Shown piece by piece: positions 32,513 through 39,783 of a stretch of 42,837 nt of DNA. The DNA comes from JBBKXP01 sp038251315. Its GTDB lineage: Bacteria; Pseudomonadota; Alphaproteobacteria; Rhodobacterales; Rhodobacteraceae. The DNA lies in NCBI GenBank assembly GCA_038251315.1, contig JBBSBK010000021.1:1-42837 (forward strand), in the 5' to 3' direction. The notes under the pieces were generated by a model. It did not search any database. It was not told the DNA's origin and saw only the letters and a list, made by a program, of their open reading frames with translations. Positions within the stretch are counted from its first letter, which is position 1. Each line of letters opens with the position of its first letter. The translations under genes were made by a program, and so were the position numbers.

Positions 32513-32541
32513 GTCATAGTCCAAGGCCCCCTTGCGGGCAA
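32513..32541 (-). promoter_or_regulatory. Putative sigma-70 promoter of purC
   Basis: On the minus strand TTGCCC (32536-32541), a 17-base spacer, then TATGAC (32513-32518), about 60 bases before the purC start. Four of six matches to each consensus box; the spacing is ideal. Confidence 0.4.
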
Positions 32542-32596
32542 GCATCTCACAGGCCATATCTGGGGCGAAACCAAACCCCAGCCGGAGATCCGCCCG

Positions 32597-32911
32597 ATGC
32601 CATCATTCGAAGACCGCGAGAATGCATTCGAATCGAAATTTGCCCACGACGCCGAAATGCAGTTCAGGGCCGAGGCGCGACGCAACAAGTTGCTGGGCCT
32701 CTGGGCGGCGGGTCTGATGGGCAAGGACGGCGATGCGGCGATGGATTATGCCCGCGAGGTGATCGCCGCCGATTTCGAGGAGGCCGGCGACGAGGACGTC
32801 TATCGCAAGGTGTTCAAGGACATCGGCGACAAGGCTGACGAGGCCACGATCCGCGCCAAGATGGCAGCCCTGATGATCGAGGCGAAATCGCAGCTCATGA
32901 AGGAATTTTGA
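32597..32911 (+). CDS. F1-ATPase inhibitor zeta subunit (DUF1476)
   Basis: 104 residues. The DUF1476 family includes the zeta subunit of the Paracoccus denitrificans F1-ATPase, which blocks ATP hydrolysis by inserting its N-terminus into F1. Here the N-terminus MPSFEDRENAFESKFAHDAE and the following FRAEARRNKLLGLWAAGLMG match the family closely, then come DYAREVIAADFEEAGDEDVY and a four-helix bundle end. The gene is divergent from purC and is followed at 181 bases by the homocysteine methyltransferase gene. It is not near atp genes, as is typical for this protein. Inhibitory function is inferred from the family. Confidence 0.92.
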   Translation: MPSFEDRENAFESKFAHDAEMQFRAEARRNKLLGLWAAGLMGKDGDAAMDYAREVIAADFEEAGDEDVYRKVFKDIGDKADEATIRAKMAALMIEAKSQLMKEF

Positions 32912-32944
32912 TTGCTCACAGCGCGTTGCGGCACGCGATTGCTC

Positions 32945-33092
32945 GATCCAGGAGTGGCAGGGCGTGGCCTGCAAGACTGGATATGCAAAATGGGTTTGAA
33001 ACCGGGCCCCGCCCGTGCGAAGCGGGGGGCATGAATTTTTCACCCAGGTGCGGTCGTGCTTGCGACCGTACCCCTGCCGACAAGGGTCACCC
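32945..33092 (+). promoter_or_regulatory. Structured 5' leader before the homocysteine methyltransferase
   Basis: Three hairpins are readable. First: CCAG (32948-32951) with CTGG (32977-32980) enclosing GCAGG (32957-32961) with CCTGC (32968-32972). Second: CCCCGC (33007-33012) with GCGGGG (33022-33027). Third: GTGCGGTCG pairing with CGACCGTAC around 33048-33071 with a TGCTTG loop. A CCCT next to the ribosome binding site AAGGG (33082-33086) could sequester it. This looks like a regulatory leader. It does not match the cobalamin, SAM-II or SAM/SAH riboswitch patterns that I can recall. Confidence 0.4.
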
Positions 33093-34109
33093 ATGACCAA
33101 CGCACTGTCCCGCCTGCTTGAAACCCGCGACTGGCTTCTGGCCGACGGGGCGACCGGGACCAATCTGTTCAACATGGGTCTGATGGCAGGTGATCCGCCG
33201 GAAATGTGGAACCTCGATCACCCTGACCGGATTCGGACCCTCTACAAGGGCGCCGTCGATGCGGGCAGCGACATTTTCCTGACCAACAGCTTTGGCGGGA
33301 ACGCCAGCCGATTAAAGCTGCACGGGATGCAGGGGCAGGTTCACGAATTGAACCGGGTCGCCGCCGCCATCGGGCGCGAGGTGGCTGATGCCTCGGGGCG
33401 TACCGTCGTTGTCGCCGGATCGGTCGGCCCCACCGGCGAGATTTTCGAACCGATGGGCACCCTGACCCATGCGCGCGCCGTCGAGATGTTTCACGAACAG
33501 GCTGAGGGTCTCAAGGCCGGGGGGGCGGATGTGGTCTGGGTCGAGACGATCAGCGCTGCCGAAGAATTCCGCGCCGCTGCCGGGGCCTTCGCGCTGGCCG
33601 ACATGCCGTGGTGCGGCACGATGAGTTTCGACACAGCCGGCCGCACGATGATGGGGCTGACAAGTGCGGAAATGGCCAAAATGGTGGGCAAGATCACCAA
33701 TCAACCGATTGGATTTGGGGCCAACTGCGGTGTCGGGGCGTCGGACTTGCTGCGCACCGTGCTGGGATTCGCCGCTGCCGGGCCGGAAACCCCGATCATT
33801 GCCAAGGGCAACGCGGGGATCCCGAAATATCACGACGGGCACATCCATTATGATGGCACACCCGAACTGATGGCCGACTATGCCATTCTGGCCCGTGATT
33901 GCGGGGCCACGATCATCGGAGGCTGTTGCGGCACAACGCCGGATCACCTCGAAAAGATGCGCGACGCACTGGAAACCCGCCCGCGCGGCGAACGCCCGAC
34001 GCTGGATGCGATCACAGCGGCGCTGGGTGGCTTCTCGTCCGTATCGGACGGCACGGATGGCAATGGCCCGGTGGCATCCGAACGGCGCGGGCGGCGCAAG
34101 CCGCGCTAG
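33093..34109 (+). CDS. B12-dependent homocysteine S-methyltransferase subunit (split MetH)
   Basis: 338 residues from ATG 33093, AAGGG upstream. A homocysteine-binding barrel like the N-terminal module of MetH and betaine-homocysteine methyltransferases. Motifs: LLADGATGTNLFNMGL, DIFLTNSFGGN, AGSVGPTGEIFEPMG, ETISAAEEFRAA, and the zinc cysteines C212 (GANCGVG), C278 and C279 (GGCCGTTP). Earlier work in Phaeobacter showed that Rhodobacterales encode methionine synthase in pieces; this is the homocysteine-binding piece and the gene at 15191 the methyl-THF piece. The expected cobalamin-binding protein is not next to it: the next gene is an NTF2-like protein on the other strand. The tail after about 310 is basic and probably disordered. 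Confidence 0.9.
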   Translation: MTNALSRLLETRDWLLADGATGTNLFNMGLMAGDPPEMWNLDHPDRIRTLYKGAVDAGSDIFLTNSFGGNASRLKLHGMQGQVHELNRVAAAIGREVADASGRTVVVAGSVGPTGEIFEPMGTLTHARAVEMFHEQAEGLKAGGADVVWVETISAAEEFRAAAGAFALADMPWCGTMSFDTAGRTMMGLTSAEMAKMVGKITNQPIGFGANCGVGASDLLRTVLGFAAAGPETPIIAKGNAGIPKYHDGHIHYDGTPELMADYAILARDCGATIIGGCCGTTPDHLEKMRDALETRPRGERPTLDAITAALGGFSSVSDGTDGNGPVASERRGRRKPR

Positions 34110-34128
34110 GCGCTTTCGCATGCCGGTT

Positions 34129-34476
34129 CTAGGCTGGCGTCTGCTGATGCACCATGATCCGCCAGGTGTCGCCATCGCGGATGTAAGTGGTGGCGCACAG
34201 CGCTTCGTAAGCCGGGTCGTCGTTGCCCCGCCAGGCGCGGGCGCGGTAGGCCAGAACGGCAATCATGCCTTCGCGACGGCAATGCTGGTCGCTCATCTCG
34301 ACCTCGTTCCAGCGCGGCCCGTCGATCAGGCCGCTGACGATGGCGTCACCGCGCAGGATGCCCGCCGGAAACGGAAAAACCATCACGGCGTCGGCGGCAA
34401 GATGCGCCTCATAGAATTCGGCACCGTCGAGCCATAGTCGCTTTTCGATCGTCCAGAGGGTGGTTTCGTCAGTCAT
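34129..34476 (-). CDS. NTF2-like / DUF4440-type small protein
   Basis: 115 codons plus stop from 34476 (MTDETTLWTIEKRLWLDGAE), preceded by AAGGACA. The pattern of an N-terminal helix (TLWTIEKRLWLDGAEFYEAHL), VMVFPFPAGILRGDAIVSGL, a beta-sheet rich middle (VLAYRARAWRG) and the end DTWRIMVHQQTPA matches the cone-shaped NTF2-like fold, common to small enzymes and ligand-binding proteins. Function unknown. Only 19 bases separate its end from the end of the homocysteine methyltransferase. Confidence 0.75.
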   Translation of the reverse strand: MTDETTLWTIEKRLWLDGAEFYEAHLAADAVMVFPFPAGILRGDAIVSGLIDGPRWNEVEMSDQHCRREGMIAVLAYRARAWRGNDDPAYEALCATTYIRDGDTWRIMVHQQTPA

Positions 34477-34539
34477 ATTCTGTCCTTTGCGGTGCAATAA
34501 AAGGATTAACGGATCGTTCCCGCACAAGGTTCCGAAAGC

Positions 34540-36078
34540 CTAACGCCCCTTGAACAGCGTCCCGAAGATGCCGCGCACGATCCGCCGCCCCGTGGTGCCT
34601 TTCAGTTCTTTCAGCACCACCGTGCCAATGGCATCGCCCCAGCCCTCGGGTTCCTTGCTTGTGCGCGACCGCGTCGTGGTTTGCCGCCCGCCGTCATAGC
34701 GCCGCGCGTTCTGGTATTCCCTGGCATCCGCCTCGGCCTGGGACTTGGCCGCCTCGGTCGCCTCAGCGTCTTTGGCCGCCGTATCGGCCTTGCGGGCCAG
34801 CAATTCGGCGGCGGAATCGCGATCAAGCCTTGTGTCGTATTTGCCCGCCACCGGTGAGGCCGCGATTAGGGCGTTGCGCGCCGCAGTATCGATCGGCCCC
34901 AATTGCGACGACGGCGGGCGAATCAGCGTGCGTTCGACCACTTGCGGAATTCCTTTGGCGTCCAGCATCGACGTCACCGCTTCGCCGGTGCCGACCTCGC
35001 GGATTGCCGCGGCGGTGGAAAAGCGCGGATTGTCGCGATAGGTTTGGGCCGCTTTCTTGAGGTCCTGCTGATCCTTGGCAGTAAACGCGCGCAGGGCGTG
35101 CTGGAAACGGTTCCCCAACTGCCCGAGCACGGTTTCGGGAATGTCGGCAGGGTTCTGGCTGATGAAATAGACGCCGACGCCCTTGGACCGGATCAGCCGC
35201 GCCACCTGTTCGACCTTGTCCACCAAGGCCTTGGGGGCATCGTTGAACAGCAGATGCGCCTCGTCGAAAAAGAACACGATGACGGGTTTGTCGGGGTTGC
35301 CGACCTCGGGGAGGACCTCGAACAGTTCGCTCAGCAGCCAGAGCAGAAAAGTCGCGTAGAGCCGGGGCGAGGCCATCAGTTGATCGGCGGCAAGGATGTT
35401 GATGCGGCCGCGCCCGTCGGCGTCGCGCAGCATCATGTCATTCAGATCGAGAGCTGGTTCGCCGAACAGCGCCGCACCGCCCTGATTTTCGAGCACCAGA
35501 AGCTGCCGCTGAATCGCGCCCACCGACGCCGTGGCGACATTGCCATAGCGCAGCGACAGGTCTTTGGCGTTCTGCCCGACCCAGATCAGCAGCGCCTGGA
35601 GGTCTTCGAGATCAAGCAGCGGCAGCCCCTGTTCGTCCGCCACACGAAAGACGACGTTCAGCACGCCCTCTTGCACGTCGGACAGGTCCATCAGGTTGGA
35701 CAGCAGCAGCGGCCCCATTTCGGCGACGGTGGCGCGGATCGGGTGGCCCTGTTTGCCGAACAGATCCCAGAACGTGACGGGAAAGGCGCTGTATTGCAGG
35801 TCCAGCCCGATGGTGGCCGACCGTGTCATGAACGCCTCGTGCAGTTTGAACGTTTCGGACCCTGCCGCGCCCAATCCCGACAGGTCGCCCTTGACGTCAG
35901 ACAGAAACACCGGGACGCCCTCGGCGGCGAATCCTTCGGCAAGGATTTGCAGGGTCACCGTCTTGCCCGTGCCGGTCGCCCCGGCGATCAGACCGTGCCG
36001 GTTGGCGTAGTTCAGCAGGAGCGTCTGGGGTTCGGCGTAACTGTCACCGCCGCCGCCAATAAAGATAGACTCTGACAT
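34540..36078 (-). CDS. HerA/FtsK-like ATPase of the DUF853 family
   Basis: 512 residues from 36078 (MSESIFIGGGGDSYAEPQTL), AAAGGG upstream. Walker A is GATGTGKT (33-40), followed by LSDVKGDLSGLG; Walker B VIVFFFDEAHLLF lies at about 270-282; FISQNPADIPETVLGQLGNRFQHALRAFT is the arginine-finger/sensor region. The C-terminal part is a charged helical stretch (about 400-470) and a closing GRRIVRGIFGTLFKGR. This family (YjgR in E. coli) resembles HerA, a DNA-translocating hexameric helicase, but its role is not established. It appears monocistronic. Confidence 0.92.
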   Translation of the reverse strand: MSESIFIGGGGDSYAEPQTLLLNYANRHGLIAGATGTGKTVTLQILAEGFAAEGVPVFLSDVKGDLSGLGAAGSETFKLHEAFMTRSATIGLDLQYSAFPVTFWDLFGKQGHPIRATVAEMGPLLLSNLMDLSDVQEGVLNVVFRVADEQGLPLLDLEDLQALLIWVGQNAKDLSLRYGNVATASVGAIQRQLLVLENQGGAALFGEPALDLNDMMLRDADGRGRINILAADQLMASPRLYATFLLWLLSELFEVLPEVGNPDKPVIVFFFDEAHLLFNDAPKALVDKVEQVARLIRSKGVGVYFISQNPADIPETVLGQLGNRFQHALRAFTAKDQQDLKKAAQTYRDNPRFSTAAAIREVGTGEAVTSMLDAKGIPQVVERTLIRPPSSQLGPIDTAARNALIAASPVAGKYDTRLDRDSAAELLARKADTAAKDAEATEAAKSQAEADAREYQNARRYDGGRQTTTRSRTSKEPEGWGDAIGTVVLKELKGTTGRRIVRGIFGTLFKGR

Positions 36079-36134
36079 GCCGCACCCTTTTCACGAAACA
36101 TTGGGCGCAAAATACATCCTTAACCTTTGCATGC

Positions 36135-36232
36135 CAGACTAATCGCTGTCGCGGCCCCTCAACCTCCTCCTCGGGGTCACGGCGTGACTTCCTCCCTGTC
36201 AGACTTGCCGTGCCTTCGGGCACGGCTTTTTT
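36135..36232 (+). ncRNA. Candidate trans-acting small RNA with anti-Shine-Dalgarno loops
   Basis: A short transcription unit ending in a strong terminator, with no open frame. From 5': hairpin GGCCCC (36153-36158)/GGGGTC (36173-36178) with a loop carrying CCTCCTCC; an overlapping alternative hairpin GTCAC-GGC-GTGAC (36176-36188); a second unpaired anti-SD run CCTCCC (36191-36196); then the terminator. C-rich CCUCC loops are the hallmark of alphaproteobacterial Hfq-linked small RNAs such as the CcsR 'cuckoo' RNAs. The 5' end and promoter were not found, so the coordinates are approximate. Confidence 0.5.
36207..36232 (+). terminator. Rho-independent terminator with UUCG tetraloop
   Basis: GCCGTGCC (36207-36214), loop TTCG, GGCACGGC (36219-36226), then TTTTTT (36227-36232). 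Eight perfect base pairs plus a U6 tract make a textbook terminator. No + strand protein gene precedes it. Confidence 0.9.
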
Positions 36233-36267
36233 CGTCCATCTGGTCAAAAAATAAGGCAAAAAGCCTG

Positions 36268-36296
36268 TTGACGGGTTCGGGTCAGATGCGTAATTT
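36268..36296 (+). promoter_or_regulatory. Strong sigma-70-type promoter
   Basis: TTGACG (36268-36273), exactly 17 bases, then TAATTT (36291-36296). Start of transcription expected near 36303. It drives either a short RNA that ends at the terminator at 36340-36362 or, on read-through, the IalB-family gene. Confidence 0.65.
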
Positions 36297-36302
36297 CCGA
36301 TG

Positions 36303-36362
36303 GATAAGTCGGCCAAGTCCGACGGGGAGAGACGGGATCAAGGGGTCGCAAGGCCCCTTTTT
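36303..36362 (+). ncRNA. Candidate short RNA or leader attenuator upstream of the IalB gene
   Basis: A 60-base unit from the promoter at 36268-36296 to a terminator. It holds the hairpin GTCGG (36308-36312)/CCGAC (36319-36323), a purine-rich GGGGAGAGACGGGA single strand, and the terminator stem AAGGGG/CCCCTT. No reading frame fits. It may be an independent small RNA, or it may regulate the gene at 36462 by attenuation. The two are not distinguishable from sequence. Confidence 0.45.
36340..36362 (+). terminator. Rho-independent terminator or attenuator
   Basis: AAGGGG (36340-36345), 8-base loop, CCCCTT (36354-36359), with a TTTTT run at 36358-36362. It lies about 100 bases before the start of the IalB-family gene and about 40 bases after the expected transcription start. 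Confidence 0.7.
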
Positions 36363-36461
36363 CTTTGCGCGACACCACGCTGCCGTGATGGATTTGCCCC
36401 TGACACTGCTCCGCCGCCATGCTAAAGCCGCGCCAAAGTTCATAAGCACAGGACCCTGACA

Positions 36462-37103
36462 ATGCCAAATCTCAAATCGCTGACCCTGATCGCCCTGATC
36501 GCCCTTGCGGCGGGTCCGGGGTTTGCGCAGGAAGCCGCGACGACCGTCGAACCTGTGGCAACGACGCCCGATCCAGTTGTGACGGACCCGACTGCGCCCG
36601 CTGCCCTGCCCGAAGTCGATATGGGCGTGCCCGTGACCGAAAACGCCGAGCCACAGATCGGTCAGACCTACGATAAAGAAGTCTTTGGCGACTGGTCGCT
36701 GCGCTGTCTCAAGACCGAGGACGGCAACGATCCATGCCAGTTGTATCAATTATTGATGGACGGCGATGGCAATGCGGTTGCCGAAATCAGCCTGCGCACG
36801 CTGCCCGAGGGCAGCGAGGCGGTGGCCGGGGCGACCATCGTGGCACCGCTGGAAACCCTGCTGACGCAGCCGCTGATGCTGACCATCGACAGCGGCGAGG
36901 CGCGCCGCTATCCGTTCCGGTTCTGCAACCGTGCAGGCTGTGTGGCGCAGGTCGGTTTTACTGCCGCTGAAATTGCCCAGTTTAAACGGGGTGCTGCGGG
37001 CAAGCTGACGCTGGTTCCGGCGGGCGACCCGGAAGCCAAGGTCGAACTGGTGATTTCGCTGAGTGGATTCACCGCTGGTTATGACGCGGTTGCGGCCCAG
37101 TAA
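36462..37103 (+). CDS. Invasion-associated locus B (IalB) family periplasmic protein
   Basis: 213 residues. A signal peptide of about 22 residues (MPNLKSLTLIALIALAAGPGFA, cut before QEAA) sends it to the periplasm. A Thr/Pro-rich linker (about 23-60) leads to the IalB domain with FGDWSLRCLKTEDGNDPCQL, the TLPEG/AVAGATIVAPLETLL middle, and RFCNRAGCVAQVGFTAAEI. Four cysteines (82, 92, 155, 160) are positioned to form disulfides. The family is linked to host-cell invasion in Bartonella but is widespread in free-living alphaproteobacteria, where its role is unclear. The leader contains the attenuator-like element described at 36303-36362. Confidence 0.88.
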   Translation: MPNLKSLTLIALIALAAGPGFAQEAATTVEPVATTPDPVVTDPTAPAALPEVDMGVPVTENAEPQIGQTYDKEVFGDWSLRCLKTEDGNDPCQLYQLLMDGDGNAVAEISLRTLPEGSEAVAGATIVAPLETLLTQPLMLTIDSGEARRYPFRFCNRAGCVAQVGFTAAEIAQFKRGAAGKLTLVPAGDPEAKVELVISLSGFTAGYDAVAAQ

Positions 37104-37122
37104 AACTGTCTGAAGATGCTTG

Positions 37123-37153
37123 AACGCTGTCCCTGAGGGGGCGGCGTTTTTCG
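37123..37153 (+). terminator. Rho-independent terminator after the IalB gene
   Basis: AACGC pairing with GCGTT, with an inner CCC/GGG segment, followed by TTTTTCG, 20 bases after the stop at 37103. The stem is interrupted but the U tract is clear. It also lies just beyond the stop of the convergent KAS gene. Confidence 0.6.
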
Positions 37154-37157
37154 TTTC

Positions 37158-38372
37158 TCAGGCCCGTTTCAGCGCCAGAACCGCGTTCAACCCACCAAAG
37201 GCGAATGCGTTGGACAGCACCACGTCAACCTTGGCATCGCGCGCCACGTTCGGCACGACGTCGAGTGCGCATTCAGGGTCGGGTTCTTCGTAGCCGATGG
37301 TCGGGGCGATCACCCCGTCGCGCAGCGCCATGATGCAGGCCAGTAATTCAACCGCCCCGGTACCACCGATCAGATGCCCGTGCATGGATTTGGTGGACGA
37401 GATCATCAGCCGGTCGGCGTGGGCCCCAAACACATCCGCGACGGCGGCGCACTCGGTCTTGTCGTTGGCCGCCGTGCCGGTACCGTGGGCGTTGATATAA
37501 CCGACCATGTCGCGCCCGATCTTGCCATCCGTCATCGCCCCGGCGATCGCCCGCGCCGCCCCCTGTTTGGAGGGCATGACGATGTCGGCGGCGTCGGATG
37601 TCATCGCAAAACCCGCCACCTCGGCCAGTATATCGGCCCCACGGGCGCGGGCGTGGTCGTAGTCCTCGAACACGAACACCCCTGCCCCTTCGCCCTGCAC
37701 CATGCCGTTGCGTGTCGCACTGAACGGACGGCAGGCGTCTTTTGACATGACACGCAGCCCTTCCCATGCCTTGACGCCGCCGAAACACAGCATCGATTCC
37801 GATCCGCCGGTCAGCATCACGCTGCACATGCCGGACCGGATCATGTGAAACGCCAGACCCATCGCGTGATTGGATGACGCACAGGCGGTCGCAACGGTGA
37901 ACGATGGCCCTTTGAGGTTCCAATCCATGCTGACGTGGCTGGCGGCGGCGTTGTTCATCAGTTTGGGCACCACAAAGGGATGCACCCGGTTCTTGCCGTC
38001 CTCGTAGACGGCCCGGTAGTTTTCATCCCAGGTCTGCACCCCGCCCCCGGCGGTGCCGAGGATGACGCCGGATTTGGCGGACAGTTCCCCGGCGAAGGTC
38101 AGCCCGGACTGGTCCACCGCCTGTTTGGCGGCCAGCAGAGTGAACTGGGTGAATCGGTCATAAAGCGCGATCTGCTGGCGGTTGAAATGCGCGTGTTCGT
38201 CGTAGTCGCGCACCTGCCCGCCGATCTGCACCGACAGGCGGTCGACGTCGCGGATATCCAGCGGGCCGATGCCGCAACGCCCTTCGCGCATCGCTGCCAG
38301 CGTCGAGGGCACATCGTGCCCCAGCGCATTGATCGTCCCCGCGCCCGTGATGACGACCCGTCGCGCGGTCAT
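37158..38372 (-). CDS. Beta-ketoacyl-ACP synthase (FabF-like) of the lpxD cluster
   Basis: 404 residues, a thiolase-fold KAS II type enzyme. Catalytic triad visible: C164 (TVATACASSNHAM), H296 (NAHGTGT) and H333 (TKSMHGHLIGGTGA). It condenses malonyl-ACP with an acyl chain in fatty acid elongation. Its ATG overlaps the end of the ACP gene, and lpxD lies 35 bases upstream of that. The pairing recalls the rhizobial acpXL/fabF cluster that supplies the very-long-chain fatty acid of lipid A, but the fatty acid made here is unknown. It differs from housekeeping FabF, which is normally next to acpP. Confidence 0.92.
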   Translation of the reverse strand: MTARRVVITGAGTINALGHDVPSTLAAMREGRCGIGPLDIRDVDRLSVQIGGQVRDYDEHAHFNRQQIALYDRFTQFTLLAAKQAVDQSGLTFAGELSAKSGVILGTAGGGVQTWDENYRAVYEDGKNRVHPFVVPKLMNNAAASHVSMDWNLKGPSFTVATACASSNHAMGLAFHMIRSGMCSVMLTGGSESMLCFGGVKAWEGLRVMSKDACRPFSATRNGMVQGEGAGVFVFEDYDHARARGADILAEVAGFAMTSDAADIVMPSKQGAARAIAGAMTDGKIGRDMVGYINAHGTGTAANDKTECAAVADVFGAHADRLMISSTKSMHGHLIGGTGAVELLACIMALRDGVIAPTIGYEEPDPECALDVVPNVARDAKVDVVLSNAFAFGGLNAVLALKRA

Positions 38373-38632
38373 TTCTGTGCGGCCACCAGCACCTTGACCG
38401 CGCCGATAATGCTGTCCACCGACGAGATGTCGAAGTCGCTGTCTCTGGGGTCATTGGCGTTGAAAGGAATCGAAATGTCGAACGCCTCTTCGATCGCAAA
38501 GATGCTTTCGACCAGACCCAGACTGTCGATGCCGAGGTCGGCCAACGTATGTTCGCGGCTGACGTCGGACGGAGTCAGCACAGCCTGTTCGGCGATGATG
38601 GCGATGACCTTGTCGTCAATAGCGCTGCGCAT
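38369..38632 (-). CDS. Acyl carrier protein (specialised, lpxD-linked)
   Basis: 87 residues. The phosphopantetheine serine is S37 in LADLGIDSLGLVESIFAIEE. Acidic helix II is conserved; the C-terminal helix (VDSIIGAVKVLVAAQK) completes the four-helix bundle. It lacks the length and core sequence of the housekeeping AcpP, and its position between the KAS gene and lpxD suggests that it carries lipid A acyl chains, as AcpXL does in rhizobia. Its last 4 bases overlap the KAS start, so the pair is translated together. Confidence 0.9.
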   Translation of the reverse strand: MRSAIDDKVIAIIAEQAVLTPSDVSREHTLADLGIDSLGLVESIFAIEEAFDISIPFNANDPRDSDFDISSVDSIIGAVKVLVAAQK

Positions 38633-38667
38633 GGCGTGGTCCCAATCTGCTGGTGATAGCGGCTGAT

Positions 38668-39756
38668 CTAGTCACTCTGCCCCGGATTGGGAACCGGTTT
38701 CTGCCCGGCCCGGTCGCGCCGCACAACGTGCCGCAGGGCGCGGCGGGCCGTCAGCCAATCCTGCATCGGTTGCGCCGGCGTGCCGGTCATCAACTGGCCG
38801 GGGGCGACATCCGACAGAACGACGCTGCCCGACGTCACGACGACATCACTGCCGATGCTCAGGTTGTCGCCGCAGCCGGCCTTGCCCGCCATCACCACCC
38901 GGTCGCCGATCCGGGTTGACCCCGCGATGCCGACCTGACCGCAGAGCAGGCAATCCGCGCCGATCACGACGTTGTGGCCGACCTGCACGAGATTGTCGAT
39001 CTTGGTGCCGTTGCCAACTTGGGTCGGACGGATGGTGCCTGCATCGATCGTGCTGTTCGCGCCAACCTCGACATCGTCGCCCAGAATGACGCCGCCCAAC
39101 GAATGGATCCGGTGCCGGGTCGCATCGTTGGGCGGGGTCAGAAGCACCTTGCCGAGGGTCTTGCGGATGATTTCCTCGGGCGCGGGCTGCCGAGTCGTGA
39201 ACGAGAAACCGTCCGCCCCGATGACGGCATTGGGCTGCAGGATGACCCGTACGCCAATCTGCACGCGGGGCCGGATGCGCACACCGTCATGAATCAGGCC
39301 GCCAGCGCCGATCCTGACCCCCGCCGCGATGGTCACATGCGCCCCGATCCGGGTCGCCGCACCGATCTGCGCCCCGGTCCCGATGACGCTGAACGGGCCG
39401 ACCGAAACTTCGGCCCCTAGAACTGCCGACCGATCAACCAGCGCCGTCGGATGCACTTCGGCGGGCGCATCGGCAGGCTGATCCATCAATTGCGTCAGGT
39501 GCGCCAGCCCCAGCCGCGACCGGTTGACGACGATCGCCGCCTGCAGGCCTAGCGCCTGCCAATCGGCCCCATCCCAGATCAGCGCAGCGCGGGCCCTGCC
39601 CTGCGCCAGTCCGGCGGCGAATTTTGGCGACATCGCGATGGCCAGATCGTCGGTCCCTGCCGTCGCCGGTTCGGCAAGGCCACTGACGACAACCGAAGCA
39701 TCGCCGAGTGGCACAGCCCCCAGCGCCGCCGCAATCTGCCCAATGGTAAAACCCAA
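38668..39756 (-). CDS. lpxD: UDP-3-O-acylglucosamine N-acyltransferase LpxD
   Basis: 362 residues. Adds the amide-linked acyl chain to UDP-3-O-acylglucosamine in lipid A synthesis, taking it from acyl-ACP. The N-terminal uridine-binding domain (about 1-100) is followed by a long left-handed beta-helix of hexapeptide repeats (I-G-A-x-x-x patterns, e.g. GAQIGAATRIGAHVTIAAGV), and the catalytic histidine H261 lies in KIDNLVQVGHNVVIG. A C-terminal helix region (ARRALRHVVRRDRAGQ) closes the protein. Full length is normal. Gene order lpxD-acp-KAS on the minus strand. Confidence 0.95.
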   Translation of the reverse strand: MGFTIGQIAAALGAVPLGDASVVVSGLAEPATAGTDDLAIAMSPKFAAGLAQGRARAALIWDGADWQALGLQAAIVVNRSRLGLAHLTQLMDQPADAPAEVHPTALVDRSAVLGAEVSVGPFSVIGTGAQIGAATRIGAHVTIAAGVRIGAGGLIHDGVRIRPRVQIGVRVILQPNAVIGADGFSFTTRQPAPEEIIRKTLGKVLLTPPNDATRHRIHSLGGVILGDDVEVGANSTIDAGTIRPTQVGNGTKIDNLVQVGHNVVIGADCLLCGQVGIAGSTRIGDRVVMAGKAGCGDNLSIGSDVVVTSGSVVLSDVAPGQLMTGTPAQPMQDWLTARRALRHVVRRDRAGQKPVPNPGQSD

Positions 39757-39783
39757 CGCCCGCCTCCGTTTCCGGGCCGAGGT

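Larger units (their letters stand above)
36079..36461. other. 383-base intergenic region holding two candidate small RNAs
   Basis: No protein frame is convincing. The + strand has two rho-independent terminators (36207-36232 and 36340-36362), a consensus promoter (36268-36296), C-rich loops and several hairpins, described separately. The minus strand carries the DUF853 gene leader. Confidence 0.6.

Noticed and set aside
32912..33092. A cobalamin or SAM-II riboswitch before the homocysteine methyltransferase
   Set aside because: The conserved B12-box and SAM-II core patterns that I know are not present. It is reported as an unclassified structured leader.
34903..36075. A 390-codon + frame opposite the DUF853 ATPase
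   Set aside because: The minus frame has Walker A and B motifs; the + frame has no start signal or domain.
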